Counted from the first letter of the stretch, positions 1 to 8,607 are shown. The stretch is 64,000 nucleotides of DNA from Paenibacillus woosongensis (GCF_009725165.1 NZ_WNZW01000006.1:124001-188000); one strand, 5' to 3'. Notes: generated by a model not told the origin, from the letters alone. Numbers and translations are program-made.

Positions 1-354
1 AAGGGAGAGAACCCGGTTTACCGCGATGTACATGGGCGCTGCCATTTGATGCTGGCCAAGGAGCTGTGTCTGCTGCCCGTAATGAATGAGCTGCAGGATG
101 CCGGACTGTCTGTTTGCCGGATCGAAGGCGCGACCTACCAGCCGGAGCAGTTGCGGTCGATCGTTAGTACGTACAGGGCGGCGATAGAGAGACCAGAAAC
201 TGCTGGTGAGCTGTTTGCTGGAATGACCCCAGTCTACGCGGGATATACGCTGGGAGCGCTGCAGTTCGACGGCGTTGCGCCGGGTCAAGTCGAAGCAGTG
301 GATGGAGCTTGTGAAGGGAAACAGGAGAAAGAACGAGTGCAGGTGCGGATGTAG
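1..354 (+). CDS. U32-type peptidase, C-terminal end (partial)
   Basis: The frame is open from the first base, so this is the last ~117 residues of a longer protein. The segment around residues 8-28 ('GRCHLMLAKELCLLP') and the following 'RIEGATY' resemble the C-terminal part of collagenase-like U32 peptidases and related proteins, as I recall the family; no catalytic region is in view. The last ~20 residues (from about base 295) are charged and Lys/Glu/Gln-rich and run straight into simple repeats, so the original stop may have been replaced by read-through into repeat DNA. No ribosome binding site or internal start is needed because the gene enters from the left. Family assignment is moderate. 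Confidence 0.5.
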   Translation, partial: KGENPVYRDVHGRCHLMLAKELCLLPVMNELQDAGLSVCRIEGATYQPEQLRSIVSTYRAAIERPETAGELFAGMTPVYAGYTLGALQFDGVAPGQVEAVDGACEGKQEKERVQVRM

Positions 355-660
355 GTGGAAGTGCAATACAGGTTTAGGTGAAGGTGTAGATAGTAGGTGT
401 AACGCAGAGTAAAGAGTAAGGGTAAGAGAGTAAGAGTAAGAGTAAGAGTAAGAGTAGCAATAGCAATAGCAATAGCAATAGCAATAGTAGTAGTAGTAGT
501 AGTAGTAGTAACGAGTTGCAAGCAAGTTTAAATGCAGGTGCAAGTGTAGAAGTAGAAGTAGAAGTAGAAGCAAGAGCAGGTGTAGGTGTAGGTATAAGTG
601 CAAGAGCAAGTGCAAGAGTAAGTGTAAGAGCAGTAGCAATAGCAACAATAGCAGCAGTGC
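355..660. repeat. Degenerate simple-repeat tract
   Basis: The stretch is almost entirely purine-biased short units drifting from one to another: AGGTG/AAGTG, AGTAAG, AGCAAT, AGT, AAGTAG and AAGAGC. The best-preserved core lies at 421-511. No credible coding sequence is present; frames open here are artefacts of the short period. It borders a duplicated block on its right. Confidence 0.85.
421..511. repeat. Microsatellite core: AGTAAG, AGCAAT and AGT arrays
   Basis: Three consecutive arrays are visible: about five AGTAAG hexamers, five AGCAAT hexamers and about eight AGT triplets. Perfect arrays of this size are uncommon in bacterial chromosomes and are expected to vary in copy number by slippage. 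Confidence 0.9.
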
Positions 661-937
661 AGTATCAGCATTAGCAGTAAAGTGTAGCTGTAAAGACAAG
701 AACGACAAAAGACTATCTGGCCCCAGACACGATAAATTAACTGTATTTCATGCAGTTATTTAAGAGACTTCTACGTTTGAGGCGGGATTAACTGGATTTC
801 CTGCATCTAATCGGGATATATCATACCTGTCTAGCGGGAGCCTGGCTTTTAACTGCAAGAAATCCATGTAATGAGGCGGAAATGCGAAACGGCCTACTTT
901 TAGATACATGAAATACAGTTAGTATTCTGTTCTTACA
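661..937. repeat. Direct repeat of ~277 bp, copy 1
   Basis: Starts with AGTATCAGCA and ends near TCTTACAA. It is repeated with scattered substitutions at 1045-1321, an offset of 384 bp. The preceding AGCAGTAGCAATAGC tract is also shared, so the duplication includes some simple repeat. Each copy carries one quadripartite element. Confidence 0.9.
737..922. repeat. Quadripartite element, family 1, copy A1
   Basis: Two forward motifs (737-759 and 787-811) are followed by two inverted motifs (849-873 and 900-922). The motif is of the form AACTGGATTTCnTGCAnCTAA. Motif starts are 50, 62 and 51 bp apart. The first motif can pair with the fourth and the second with the third, giving a nested long hairpin. 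Same layout as at 1121, 7267, 12481, 32951 and 54231. Confidence 0.85.
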
Positions 938-1044
938 ACGCACCCCAGCACCAAAGATATAAAAAGTACCCTAAGGGTCTTATTGATCGCCAAATGTCCC
1001 ACAGTAGCAGTAGGTGGAAGAGCAAGAGCAGTAGCAATAGCAGC

Positions 1045-1321
1045 AGTATCAGCAGTAGCAGTAAAGTATAGGTGTAAGACAAGAACGACAAAAGACTATC
1101 TGGCCCCAGACACGATAAATTAACTGTATTTTATGCAGTTATTTATGAGACTTCTACGATTTAGGCGGGATTAACTGGATTTCCTGCATTTAAACCGGGA
1201 TATATCATACCTATCTAGCGGGAGCCTGGTTTTTAACTGCAAGAAATCCATGTAATGAGGCGAAAATGCGAAATGGCCCACTTTTAGATACCTAAAATAC
1301 AGTTAGTACTCTATTCTTACA
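1045..1321. repeat. Direct repeat of ~277 bp, copy 2
   Basis: Second copy of the block at 661-937. It ends about 38 bp before the start codon of the aminotransferase gene, so the promoter of that gene probably lies inside or at the edge of the repeat. Confidence 0.9.
1121..1306. repeat. Quadripartite element, family 1, copy A2
   Basis: Same two-forward, two-inverted layout as A1, carried within the second copy of the ~277-bp direct repeat. Substitutions relative to A1 fall both inside and outside the motifs (for example TTTCATGCAG becomes TTTTATGCAG). Confidence 0.85.
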
Positions 1322-1359
1322 TCCCACTCTATCGTCAATAAAAAGGAGCGGAAACGAAA

Positions 1360-2643
1360 ATGGCGCAATACAGCGGGCCAGATCACATCCTACAACAACG
1401 GCAGCAGCATTTTTACCCGTGCACGAGTTATTTTTACCGCACTCCGCCGCAAATCGTCAAAGGGGAGATGCAGTACCTGTACGATCACGTGAACCGGAGG
1501 TACACGGATTTTTTTGCAGGCGTATCCGTCGTTGCTTGCGGCCACTGCAACCCCGACATCGTTAGACGCACGGAGGAGCAGCTGAGAACACTCCAGCATA
1601 CGTGCACCATCTACTTGACTCAGCCGAACGCCGACTTGGCGCAGCGTATGGCGGAGGTGCTGCCAGGAACATTGAAGCGCACCTTCTTCGTGAACAGCGG
1701 TTCAGAGGCCAATGAAGGTGCTCTGCTGCTGGCCCGTCTGCATACGGGAAAAAGAGGCTTCATCGCGCTGGAGCAAGGCCTGCACGGCCGCACCTATTTG
1801 ACGATGAGCGTGACGGGCCTGCGCATGTGGCGGACCGATCCGGAGCTGGAGGCGGATCGGGACGTGACGTTCATTCCCCGGCCTTATGAACGGGGAATGA
1901 GCGGGGACGAGGCGGCACAGCGCTCCCTCGCTGCCCTGAGGAAGGCGCTCGAAGAGAAGGGCGGCGAAATCGCCGCCATGATCGCCGAGCCGATCCAGGG
2001 CAACGCAGGCATCATCGTGCCGCCAGCGGGGTACTTCGCCGAAGTGAAGGCGCTGCTGGCGGGGCACGGTGTGCTTCTCATCGCGGACGAAATCCAGACC
2101 GGCTTCGGCCGGACGGGGGAGATGTTCGCGATCGAGCACTACGGCGTGCAGCCGGACATCGTCACGATGGCGAAAGCGCTTGGCAACGGCGTGCCGGTTG
2201 CCGCATTCGCCACGACGGACGAGATTGCCGCCAGCTTCAATCGGCCTTCGGCGTCCACGTTTGGCGGCAACCCGGTATCGGCCGTAACCGCCCTGGCAGT
2301 GCTGGACTACATCGAATCCCACCAGCTGGTGCAGCGCTCTAAGCAGCTTGGGGGCATTCTGCAGGAAGGCCTGCGCAGTCTGGCCGCTCACTACCCGCAA
2401 GTCATCACGGAGGTGCGCGGAGCGGGTCTGATGATCGGCGCCGAGCTGTGCGGAGAAGACGCCTCTCGCGGCGCCGCCCTGGTAGACGAAATATTAGAAC
2501 AGATGAAGGACAGAGGATTTATCATTGGCAAAAACGGTGTGGATCGTAACGTCCTGGCCTTTCAACCGCCGCTAGTCATCACGGAGGAGGATATTGCAGG
2601 CATGCTCACCGCCTTGGAGGAGACGCTGCGTTCCATAATATGA
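1360..2643 (+). CDS. Class III aminotransferase (AGXT2/GabT-like)
   Basis: A 427-residue fold-type I, class III pyridoxal-phosphate aminotransferase. 'NSGSEANE' at about 112-119 binds cofactor phosphate, 'ADEIQTGFGRTG' (Asp243) is the cofactor-ring segment, and Lys272 in 'TMAKALGNG' is the expected Schiff-base lysine. The full-length family is about 420-450 residues, so it looks intact. Start: ATG at 1360 behind AAAAGGAG at about 1340. The substrate cannot be read from sequence: the nearest family types use alanine/glyoxylate, 4-aminobutyrate or ornithine as amino donor. It stands alone upstream of mqnP (125 bp gap), with a repeat element directly upstream. Confidence 0.88.
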   Translation: MAQYSGPDHILQQRQQHFYPCTSYFYRTPPQIVKGEMQYLYDHVNRRYTDFFAGVSVVACGHCNPDIVRRTEEQLRTLQHTCTIYLTQPNADLAQRMAEVLPGTLKRTFFVNSGSEANEGALLLARLHTGKRGFIALEQGLHGRTYLTMSVTGLRMWRTDPELEADRDVTFIPRPYERGMSGDEAAQRSLAALRKALEEKGGEIAAMIAEPIQGNAGIIVPPAGYFAEVKALLAGHGVLLIADEIQTGFGRTGEMFAIEHYGVQPDIVTMAKALGNGVPVAAFATTDEIAASFNRPSASTFGGNPVSAVTALAVLDYIESHQLVQRSKQLGGILQEGLRSLAAHYPQVITEVRGAGLMIGAELCGEDASRGAALVDEILEQMKDRGFIIGKNGVDRNVLAFQPPLVITEEDIAGMLTALEETLRSII

Positions 2644-2767
2644 GCCCAAATGAAATGAACGACTTTTCTCAATATATTGCGTCATTATCAATAGAATAGG
2701 GCGGAAGCAACCCGTCTCGTGGGCGGAATAGCGTCCGCTGCTTACTGTGCCAAGGAGTGTGGAAGCT

Positions 2768-3640
2768 ATGGAATACGCCCGCAAAGTCGGGTCCAAAATC
2801 AAGCTGTATAGCGAGCTGGTCATGTTCTCGCATACGTTGTTCTCGCTGCCCTTCGCCATCATCTCGATGGTCTGGGCCGCGAACGGACTGCCGTCCGCGC
2901 ATGTGATGATCTGGGGCCTGATCGCCCTGGTGGCTGCGCGCAACGGAGCCAACGCCTTTAACCGGATCGTGGACCGGATATACGATGCTCAGAACCCGCG
3001 CACGGCGCACCGCCATTTGCCGCAGCAATTGCTGGAGGCGAAGGAGGTGCTGCTGTTCGTCGTTATAAACTACGGCATCTTTATCGCCGCCTCGGCGATG
3101 CTGAATCCGCTATGCTTCCTGCTGTCTCCGGTGGCGATTTTCCTGATCTCGTCGTACTCCTATACGAAACGTTTTACCTATTTGAGCCACTTGTATCTGG
3201 GATTTACGATTGCTTCTGCGCCGATCGGCGCCTGGTTTGCGGTGACCGGCAAATTCGCGTTTACGCCATTTGTGCTCGGAACGATCGTCATGCTGTGGAT
3301 CGCGGGCTTTGACATCATCTACGGCTCGCAGGACATCGAATTCGACCGCAAGCACGGATTATGGTCGATTCCCAGCTACTTCGGCTTGAAGAACGGCTTG
3401 CGCATCGCTGCGGCGCTCCATCTGCTGATGGTCCTGCTGCTGCTCGCTCTTATCCCGCTGCGGGGGCTCGGCTGGACGTACGGCATCGGCATCGGCGCCG
3501 CCGTCGTTCTCCTGCTCACGGAACATCGCATCATTAAGCCGGGCAACCGGCAGGTCATGAAGGTCGCCTCTTACAATCTGAATCAGGTGATTAGCATGGT
3601 GATTTTATTCATGACATTAATTGACTTTTATTTGGGATAA
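2768..3640 (+). CDS. mqnP: UbiA-family prenyltransferase, MqnP type (menaquinone, futalosine route)
   Basis: A 290-residue integral membrane prenyltransferase. The first prenyl-diphosphate/Mg motif is Asn65-x3-Asp69-x3-Asp73 ('NRIVDRIYD'), the second 'DIIYGSQDIEFD' with Asp182, Asp189 and Asp193. The 'HTLFSLPFA', 'YSYTKRFT' and 'APIGAWFAVTG' stretches match MqnP, which attaches the polyprenyl tail in the futalosine pathway, better than MenA or UbiA proper. The ATG at 2768 is preferred because AAGGAG at 2752-2757 sits 10 nt upstream; a longer form from 2747 would begin before that site. It fits functionally with the polyprenyl diphosphate synthase genes at 7.6-9.1 kb, though the ugp operon intervenes. 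Confidence 0.85.
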   Translation: MEYARKVGSKIKLYSELVMFSHTLFSLPFAIISMVWAANGLPSAHVMIWGLIALVAARNGANAFNRIVDRIYDAQNPRTAHRHLPQQLLEAKEVLLFVVINYGIFIAASAMLNPLCFLLSPVAIFLISSYSYTKRFTYLSHLYLGFTIASAPIGAWFAVTGKFAFTPFVLGTIVMLWIAGFDIIYGSQDIEFDRKHGLWSIPSYFGLKNGLRIAAALHLLMVLLLLALIPLRGLGWTYGIGIGAAVVLLLTEHRIIKPGNRQVMKVASYNLNQVISMVILFMTLIDFYLG

Positions 3641-3660
3641 AAAAAGCGCCTGCCATAACA

Positions 3661-3690
3661 ACAGCTCCCCTCCAATACCGAAGGGGAGCT
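3661..3690. terminator. Hairpin between convergent mqnP and ugpB
   Basis: CAGCTCCCC pairs with GGGGAGCTG around an 11-nt loop. T-rich runs lie about 15 nt away on both sides rather than immediately adjacent, so bidirectional termination is likely but not textbook. Confidence 0.6.
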
Positions 3691-3705
3691 GCCGCTGTAT
3701 GCAGT

Positions 3706-5124
3706 TTATTTTTTCACCGTTTTATTATAGTTGCCAATTTTATCTGTAATCGCTTTGGCGGCGTCGTCCAGCGCCTGCTTGGTGGATTTGCTGCCGCCGA
3801 GCGCTTCCTCGATGGCGCTTTCGACGATTTGGCGGGCCTCCGGGAATACGCCCATGACCGCACCCTGTGTGGCCAGGCTAGGCTTGCTGGCATGAAGCTG
3901 GTCGACCGCCGTCTGGAATTGCGGATATTTGGCCAGATTGTCCTTCACGATCTGCTCGTCGTAAGCCTTCTTCGTGATCGGGAAGTATCCAGTCGCGATG
4001 TGCCATTTGGCTTGCGTCTGCGGCTCGGCAAGGAACTTGATGAACTCCCAGGCAGCCTGCTGCTCTTCTGCCGGCTTATTATTTAATACCCACAAGCTTG
4101 CTCCGCCGATAATGACGCCTCCATCAGAGCTGCCGTCCGGCTTAGGAAGGAACGCAGTGCCTACCTCGAACTTGTCGCCTACGCTGTCTACAATGCCCCG
4201 CAGCCCTGCCGTGGAGTCGAGCGTCATGCTGACCTGTCCGGCAACAAAGGCTTTCTTTGTGTCATCGGTTTTACGGCCAAGGTTAATAGCTGCCTGGCTG
4301 TCGATGAGGCCCTTCCACCATTCCAGCGTTTTTATGCCGGCTTCTTCGTTGACGAGAGACTGGGTTGCCGCAGCGGTGCGGCCGTTGCCGTTGTCCACAT
4401 ATTCGGCTCCCTGATTCGCGAAAAACTGCTCCATAAACCAGCCGTAAATGGCAAAGGAGGCGGGGGCTCCGTTTTTGCTCAGCGCTTCGGCTGCCATTTT
4501 CAACTCTTCATAAGTGGCTGGAGCTTTGTCGGGATCAAGGCCTGCAGCCTTGAACAAGTCCTTGTTGTAATACAGAATCGGGTTCGAAGTATTAAAGGGC
4601 ATGGAGTACTGCTTGCCATCAAATGTATAGTAATTCATAATATTCTCTTCCAAATGGGTGAGATCGTAGTTCTCTGCATCGATGAACTGCTGCACCGGGG
4701 TAATGGCGCCGGAATCGATCATGAAGCGGGAGCCAATTTCGTATACCTGAATGAGAGACGGGCCCGATTTGGAATCCATCGAGGCTTTCATTTTATTCAA
4801 GCTTTCATCGTAAGTGCCCTGAAAAATCGCCTCAACCTCCACCTTGTCCTGGGAGGCATTGAAATCGGCCACAAGCTGATCAGCGGCTGTGCCGAGCTCG
4901 CCGCCCATCGAATGCCACCATACGACCTTCGTCTTGCCGGCCGGTGCGGAGTTCGTGCCGCTTGCTGTATCGCCGGAACCAGCCGCATTACTGGCCGAGG
5001 CTTCACCTCCCGTGCCGGTTCCTGAGTTTCCTCCAGCTCCGCCGCAGGCGGATGCGAGCATGGACAGCAGCAAAATCGTGATCAGCAAAAATGAGCGCTT
5101 GAGCTTGAACGGTTTCAGTTTCAT
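3706..5124 (-). CDS. ugpB: Sugar-phosphate ABC transporter substrate-binding lipoprotein (UgpB-like)
   Basis: About 472 residues. A lipoprotein signal with lipobox 'LASAC' (Cys27) is followed by a Ser/Gly/Ala-rich linker and a family 1 solute-binding fold. 'WWHSMGGELG', 'LIQVYEIGSRFM' and 'PFNTSNPILYYNKD' closely track UgpB, the sn-glycerol-3-phosphate binding protein, so glycerol-3-phosphate or a glycerophosphodiester is the best substrate guess; a sugar cannot be excluded. Start: ATG at 5124 with AAGGGAG upstream, not the upstream in-frame ATG at 5163. It is last in an ugpA-ugpE-ugpB set on the minus strand. No ATPase gene is present, so a shared MsmX-type ATPase probably energises it. Confidence 0.85.
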   Translation of the reverse strand: MKLKPFKLKRSFLLITILLLSMLASACGGAGGNSGTGTGGEASASNAAGSGDTASGTNSAPAGKTKVVWWHSMGGELGTAADQLVADFNASQDKVEVEAIFQGTYDESLNKMKASMDSKSGPSLIQVYEIGSRFMIDSGAITPVQQFIDAENYDLTHLEENIMNYYTFDGKQYSMPFNTSNPILYYNKDLFKAAGLDPDKAPATYEELKMAAEALSKNGAPASFAIYGWFMEQFFANQGAEYVDNGNGRTAAATQSLVNEEAGIKTLEWWKGLIDSQAAINLGRKTDDTKKAFVAGQVSMTLDSTAGLRGIVDSVGDKFEVGTAFLPKPDGSSDGGVIIGGASLWVLNNKPAEEQQAAWEFIKFLAEPQTQAKWHIATGYFPITKKAYDEQIVKDNLAKYPQFQTAVDQLHASKPSLATQGAVMGVFPEARQIVESAIEEALGGSKSTKQALDDAAKAITDKIGNYNKTVKK

Positions 5125-5173
5125 TTGGTTTCTTCTCTCCCTTTTGATCTGCATTAGAATCATTTATAATCAT

Positions 5174-5193
5174 CCGCCCGTCAGGACGGGTGG
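5174..5193 (-). other. Intercistronic hairpin between ugpE and ugpB
   Basis: On the transcribed strand CCACCCGTC is followed by GACGGGCGG, a 9-bp stem with one mismatch or wobble and a two-base loop. There is no following T-run, so it is more likely an mRNA processing or stability element that lets the binding protein be expressed above the permeases than a full terminator. This role is inference. Confidence 0.4.
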
Positions 5194-5208
5194 TGCTGTA
5201 TAGAAAAG

Positions 5209-6039
5209 CTATCCCTTGACCGCCCCGGCCGTTAACCCTCGTACAAGCTGCTTTAGCCCGAGGACGATGAGCAGCAGGGAAGGAAGCAGCACGAGTGCAA
5301 CTCCGGCAAGAACGACGTTCCAGGCGGTCATTTCCTCAAACTGCAGCATGCTGATGCCGATTTGCACGGTGCGCATGTTAGCGGTGTTCGTAATGAGCAG
5401 CGGCCATAAATAACTATTCCAGGTATTCAGGAACACGTATACGGCCAGCGTCGCGAGGCCCGGCCTAGCCAGCGGCAGAACGATACCGGCGAAGTAGCGC
5501 GTATGGCCGCAACCGTCGATGCGTGCTGCCTCGAACAGCTCCCGGGGCAGCTGCAGGAAAAATTGCCGCAGCAGAAACACGCCAAAAGCGGATGCGAGGA
5601 AAGGAAAGACGAGCCCGGGATAGGAATCGAGCCAGTTCCATGATTTGATCAAGAGGAAATTCGGGATCATCGTCACTTCCCAAGGAATCATCATCGTTGA
5701 TAGAAAGACCGCGAACCAGAACGCCTTGCCGCGAAATGCGATAAAAGCGAAGGCATAGGCGGCCAGGCTGGCCGTAATCAGCTGTCCGATCATAACGAGT
5801 GTCGAGACAAGGAAGCTGTTAGCGATAAAGCGAAACACCGGGATTAGCCGGACGACCGCCTCCAAGCTGCCCCAGTACAAGCTGGACGGGAAGAGAGCCG
5901 GAGGGAACTGGCTCGTCTCTTCCGGCGTCATGAAAACCGAGAGAAAGGTGTACAGCAGCGGATAGATAATGAACAGCGACAGCAAGCACAGGAAGAAATA
6001 TACTATGCCGTGGCGCAGCAGCGGACGGAACAGCGTCAT
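5209..6039 (-). CDS. ugpE: Sugar-phosphate ABC transporter permease (UgpE-like)
   Basis: 276 residues, six predicted membrane segments. The cytoplasmic EAA loop 'EAARIDGCGHTRYFAGIVLP' at about residues 168-187 contacts the ATPase. Belongs to the MalG/UgpE binding-protein-dependent permease family and is of normal length. It overlaps the end of ugpA by 4 bp (ATGA-type coupling) and is followed by ugpB after a short gap containing a hairpin. Confidence 0.88.
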   Translation of the reverse strand: MTLFRPLLRHGIVYFFLCLLSLFIIYPLLYTFLSVFMTPEETSQFPPALFPSSLYWGSLEAVVRLIPVFRFIANSFLVSTLVMIGQLITASLAAYAFAFIAFRGKAFWFAVFLSTMMIPWEVTMIPNFLLIKSWNWLDSYPGLVFPFLASAFGVFLLRQFFLQLPRELFEAARIDGCGHTRYFAGIVLPLARPGLATLAVYVFLNTWNSYLWPLLITNTANMRTVQIGISMLQFEEMTAWNVVLAGVALVLLPSLLLIVLGLKQLVRGLTAGAVKG

Positions 6040-6992
6040 TGATAATGCACCTTCTTTTCCAAAATGGTGAACTGAATGAGCGTCAAGGCCAGAATAAGCA
6101 GAAACAGGATGATGGCCATGGCGCTGCCCGTACCGAATTGGTAATTGACGAAGGCTTCCTTGTAAATGGAATAGACGAACACTTCAGTTGAGCCTGCTGG
6201 ACCGCCTTTTGTCAAAATATGCATTTGCCCAAACGCTTGAAACGAACCGATAACCGAGACGATTAGCAGGAAAAACAGCGTGGGCGATAACAAGGGCAGA
6301 ATGATGCGGATAAACGTGCGAATAGGTCCCGCTCCATCTACCTTGGCGCTGTCGTACATATCCTCAGGAATGCCTTGCAGGCCGCTGAGCAATACGATGA
6401 AGTTAAAGCCGGAATTCATCCAGATTGTCATAACGGAAATCGAAACTAGCGCCCAGCGCGAATCGGTCAGCCATTGTACCGCGGGAAGCCCCGCCAAATC
6501 GAGGAAGTAATTGAACATCCCCAGCGTAGGATGGAACAGCATCATCCAGATGACCGCCGAGGTGCTGACCGAGACGGCGAGAGGAAGAGAGAATATAAAC
6601 TGAAACAGGCGCATCCCTTTGAGGCGGGAATGGGCGAGCGCAGCCATGATCAGGCCGAGGGCAAGCCCGCCCGGAACGGTGAGCAGCACAAACTTTCCAG
6701 TAACCTCCAGGCTGTTCCAGAACTGGGCTGAGCCCAGGAGCTGCCTGAAATTGTCTAGTCCGACGTAAGCGGCAATATTGCCGCGGGGGTCGGTCAGGAA
6801 GAAGCTGAGGTATACCGATTTAACGAGGGGATATAAGAGAAAAAGGCCGAAGATTACAATGGACGGAGCGAGAAAAAGATAAGCCAGCGCATGCTCCTTC
6901 AAGCTTGCCGTTAACCCTCTCCGATAAGCAGACTTGTAGGAGCGAGCGGTGACTGCAGCAGGGGCTGGTGCGTTTCTGACGGTGGTGTTCAT
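6036..6992 (-). CDS. ugpA: Sugar-phosphate ABC transporter permease (UgpA-like)
   Basis: 318 residues, MalF/UgpA-type permease with six membrane segments and the EAA-type loop 'DSAKVDGAGPIRTFIRIILP' near residues 215-234. The N-terminal ~35 residues are basic and Ala-rich and look cytoplasmic. Start: ATG at 6992 preceded by AAGGAGGG. First gene of the ugpA-ugpE-ugpB unit, so its promoter must lie in the 7.0 kb intergenic region. As in other Bacillota lacking ugpC, the ATPase must be encoded elsewhere. Confidence 0.87.
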   Translation of the reverse strand: MNTTVRNAPAPAAVTARSYKSAYRRGLTASLKEHALAYLFLAPSIVIFGLFLLYPLVKSVYLSFFLTDPRGNIAAYVGLDNFRQLLGSAQFWNSLEVTGKFVLLTVPGGLALGLIMAALAHSRLKGMRLFQFIFSLPLAVSVSTSAVIWMMLFHPTLGMFNYFLDLAGLPAVQWLTDSRWALVSISVMTIWMNSGFNFIVLLSGLQGIPEDMYDSAKVDGAGPIRTFIRIILPLLSPTLFFLLIVSVIGSFQAFGQMHILTKGGPAGSTEVFVYSIYKEAFVNYQFGTGSAMAIILFLLILALTLIQFTILEKKVHYQ

Positions 6993-7020
6993 AGCGGTTC
7001 CCTCCTTGACTAGCGTACAA

Positions 7021-7266
7021 AGATCATACCTAGTTTAGACAGGGGGAATTAACATGGCATCAACGCGGGGTTAAGCGGCCGTTAAATTTTTGGGAGATCA
7101 CGATAGAAAGATAGAAAATATAGAAACTTTATTGATGAACTAAAGGCTAATGCAGGCAAGGAGAACAAAGCTGCGAACCTATATCGTCCAGAAAATCTGG
7201 GAACAGCAGGGATTGCAGCAGCATTTTACGCATTTGCCCGCATTCATTCCACAGGTTCACCTTTTT
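7021..7266. other. Intergenic stretch without recognised gene
   Basis: The promoter of ugpA should lie here (minus strand), but I cannot fix a convincing -35/-10 pair. A plus-strand frame is open from about 7125 to 7400 but lacks a start with a ribosome binding site, runs through the quadripartite element, and has no family resemblance I recognise. Confidence 0.5.
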
Positions 7267-7451
7267 TAAATGGATTTTTAGCAGTTAGTTTCTGCGTCAA
7301 GAAAGGAGAAGCAGATTTAAATGGATTTCATGTCATTAAAAGAAGGAGAATAGCCAATATGGACTGGGTTCTTGATTTTAGGTGCATAAGATCCATCTAA
7401 TCCCCTGAAACATGCGCTTAGAGCATAATTAGATACATGAATTCCATTTAG
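7267..7451. repeat. Quadripartite element, family 1, copy B
   Basis: Forward motifs at 7267-7288 and 7317-7341, inverted motifs at 7376-7401 and 7428-7451; steps 50, 59 and 52 bp. Read on the minus strand it aligns along its whole length with copy C at 12481-12667, including sequence between the motifs (for example AATTCATGTATCTAATT and ATGCACCTAAAATCAAGAA), so B and C are true homologues in opposite orientation. Confidence 0.88.
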
Positions 7452-7568
7452 TGCGAGTCACAGATTAGTAGATATAGCATAGTAGCACACAGCGATATAA
7501 GGAATATTTACGTAACGGCCCCATGTTAATTTCAACAGTTCACAGAAAATAGAATAAGAAAAATAGAA

Positions 7569-7601
7569 GAAGACACCTCGATGATGACGAGAGGTGCCTT
7601 C
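7569..7601 (-). terminator. Terminator of the polyprenyl synthase operon
   Basis: GAAGGCACCTC pairs with GAGGTGTCTTC (one A-C mismatch) around a 9-nt loop, followed on the minus strand by a T-rich stretch. It lies about 25 bp past the stop codon of the hepT-like gene. Confidence 0.75.
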
Positions 7602-7626
7602 TATTGAATATAACAGAACCTGCGGC

Positions 7627-8607
7627 TTATTTATCCCGCCCCCCAAAGAAGCTGAGCAGCGCCTGTAAATCCCGGTGGGCCGGATAGCTGCTTAACCGAT
7701 CGATAATTTGCTGCGCCTCGTTCAAATACTGCTGGCTTAACGCCTCGGTTTGCTGGAGCGCCCCGCAGCTTTGAATTGTGGCGATAACTTCGCTCGTATA
7801 CTCGGCCGGCGTATGCGCTCCGATCGACCGGATTCTAGGTGCAAGCCCTTCATCCTGCAGTGCGAACAGGACGGGGAGCGTCACTTGGCCGCTGCGCAGG
7901 TCGCTGCCTGCAGGTTTGCCCAGCTTGGCCGAGGACTGGGTGAAATCCAGAATGTCGTCGCGAATTTGGAAGGACATGCCGAGCTTCTCCCCGAAGCTGT
8001 ACAGCAGGCCAGCCATTTCCTCGCCTGCACCGGCGGACAGCGCTCCGATCCGCAGGCAGGCGGCCATGAGCTGGGCGGTTTTATTTTTGGATTTTTCCAG
8101 GTATTGCTCAATCGTTACGTCGTAATCAAACAGATGGGATAACTGCTGATATTCGCCCAGGCAGAGCTGCGTCGTAACCAGTGAAGACAGATCGTAAGCG
8201 TAGCGTTCGCGTTCTGCAGAATAGGCGGAGATCAACTCAATCACCCGGGCCGACATATAATTGCCGACGTGGATTGCCCGGCTGATCCCGAGCTTGATAT
8301 GTACCGCTGTGTCGCCCCGGCGAACTGGCGAATCGTCGATAATGTCGTCATGAATCAGGGAAGCGGCATGGATGAACTCGGCAGCAGCGGCCAGCCGCCA
8401 TGTCTTGCGTTCGTCCGGTGCGGGGCCGAAGCGGCTTCCTACGATCACCATCAACGGGCGAACCCGCTTGCCGCCCGAGCGAATAAGTTCTAGAATGCTG
8501 CGGGCCAGCTCCGAGGAGCGGGGAACATCTCTGTCAAATTTAACTATATTCTCGATTTCTTTATCTACCGCTCTAAGGGAGATGCCGAGCTCTTCATGCA
8601 GGATCAT
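7627..8607 (-). CDS. hepT: Polyprenyl (heptaprenyl-type) diphosphate synthase, catalytic subunit
   Basis: 326 residues, all-alpha trans-prenyltransferase. The first aspartate-rich motif is in 'LIHDDIIDDSPVRRG' (about residues 86-100), the second in 'IRDDILDF' (about 215-222); 'GGKRVRPL' near residue 46 binds isopentenyl diphosphate. Together these show chain elongation of the menaquinone side chain. Start: ATG at 8607 with AGGAGGGG upstream. The preceding gene resembles the non-catalytic HepS partner, so the enzyme is probably a heterodimer. The product chain (C35 or other) cannot be read here. It would supply the prenyl donor to MqnP. Confidence 0.88.
   Translation of the reverse strand: MILHEELGISLRAVDKEIENIVKFDRDVPRSSELARSILELIRSGGKRVRPLMVIVGSRFGPAPDERKTWRLAAAAEFIHAASLIHDDIIDDSPVRRGDTAVHIKLGISRAIHVGNYMSARVIELISAYSAERERYAYDLSSLVTTQLCLGEYQQLSHLFDYDVTIEQYLEKSKNKTAQLMAACLRIGALSAGAGEEMAGLLYSFGEKLGMSFQIRDDILDFTQSSAKLGKPAGSDLRSGQVTLPVLFALQDEGLAPRIRSIGAHTPAEYTSEVIATIQSCGALQQTEALSQQYLNEAQQIIDRLSSYPAHRDLQALLSFFGGRDK

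Noticed and set aside
285..521. Minus-strand frame with Thr and Ile-Ala/Leu-Thr repeats
   Set aside because: It is the translation of the microsatellite arrays; no ribosome binding site and no family.
737..922. Regular repeats considered as a CRISPR array
   Set aside because: Only four motifs, two of them inverted, no unique spacers of constant length and no cas genes.
1702..2400. 232-codon antisense frame in the aminotransferase gene
   Set aside because: His/Arg-rich shadow of a GC-rich real gene; the sense strand has clear catalytic motifs.
2768..3640. Considered MenA/DmkA (naphthoate prenyltransferase) for the electron-transfer module
   Set aside because: Motifs fit MqnP of the futalosine route better, so it may serve ordinary menaquinone synthesis only.
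7110..7402. Plus-strand frame open for about 95 codons
   Set aside because: No start with a ribosome site, it crosses a repeat element, and the sequence resembles no known family.
7458..7646. 62-codon minus-strand frame
   Set aside because: Overlaps the hepT terminator and end of hepT; no ribosome binding site.
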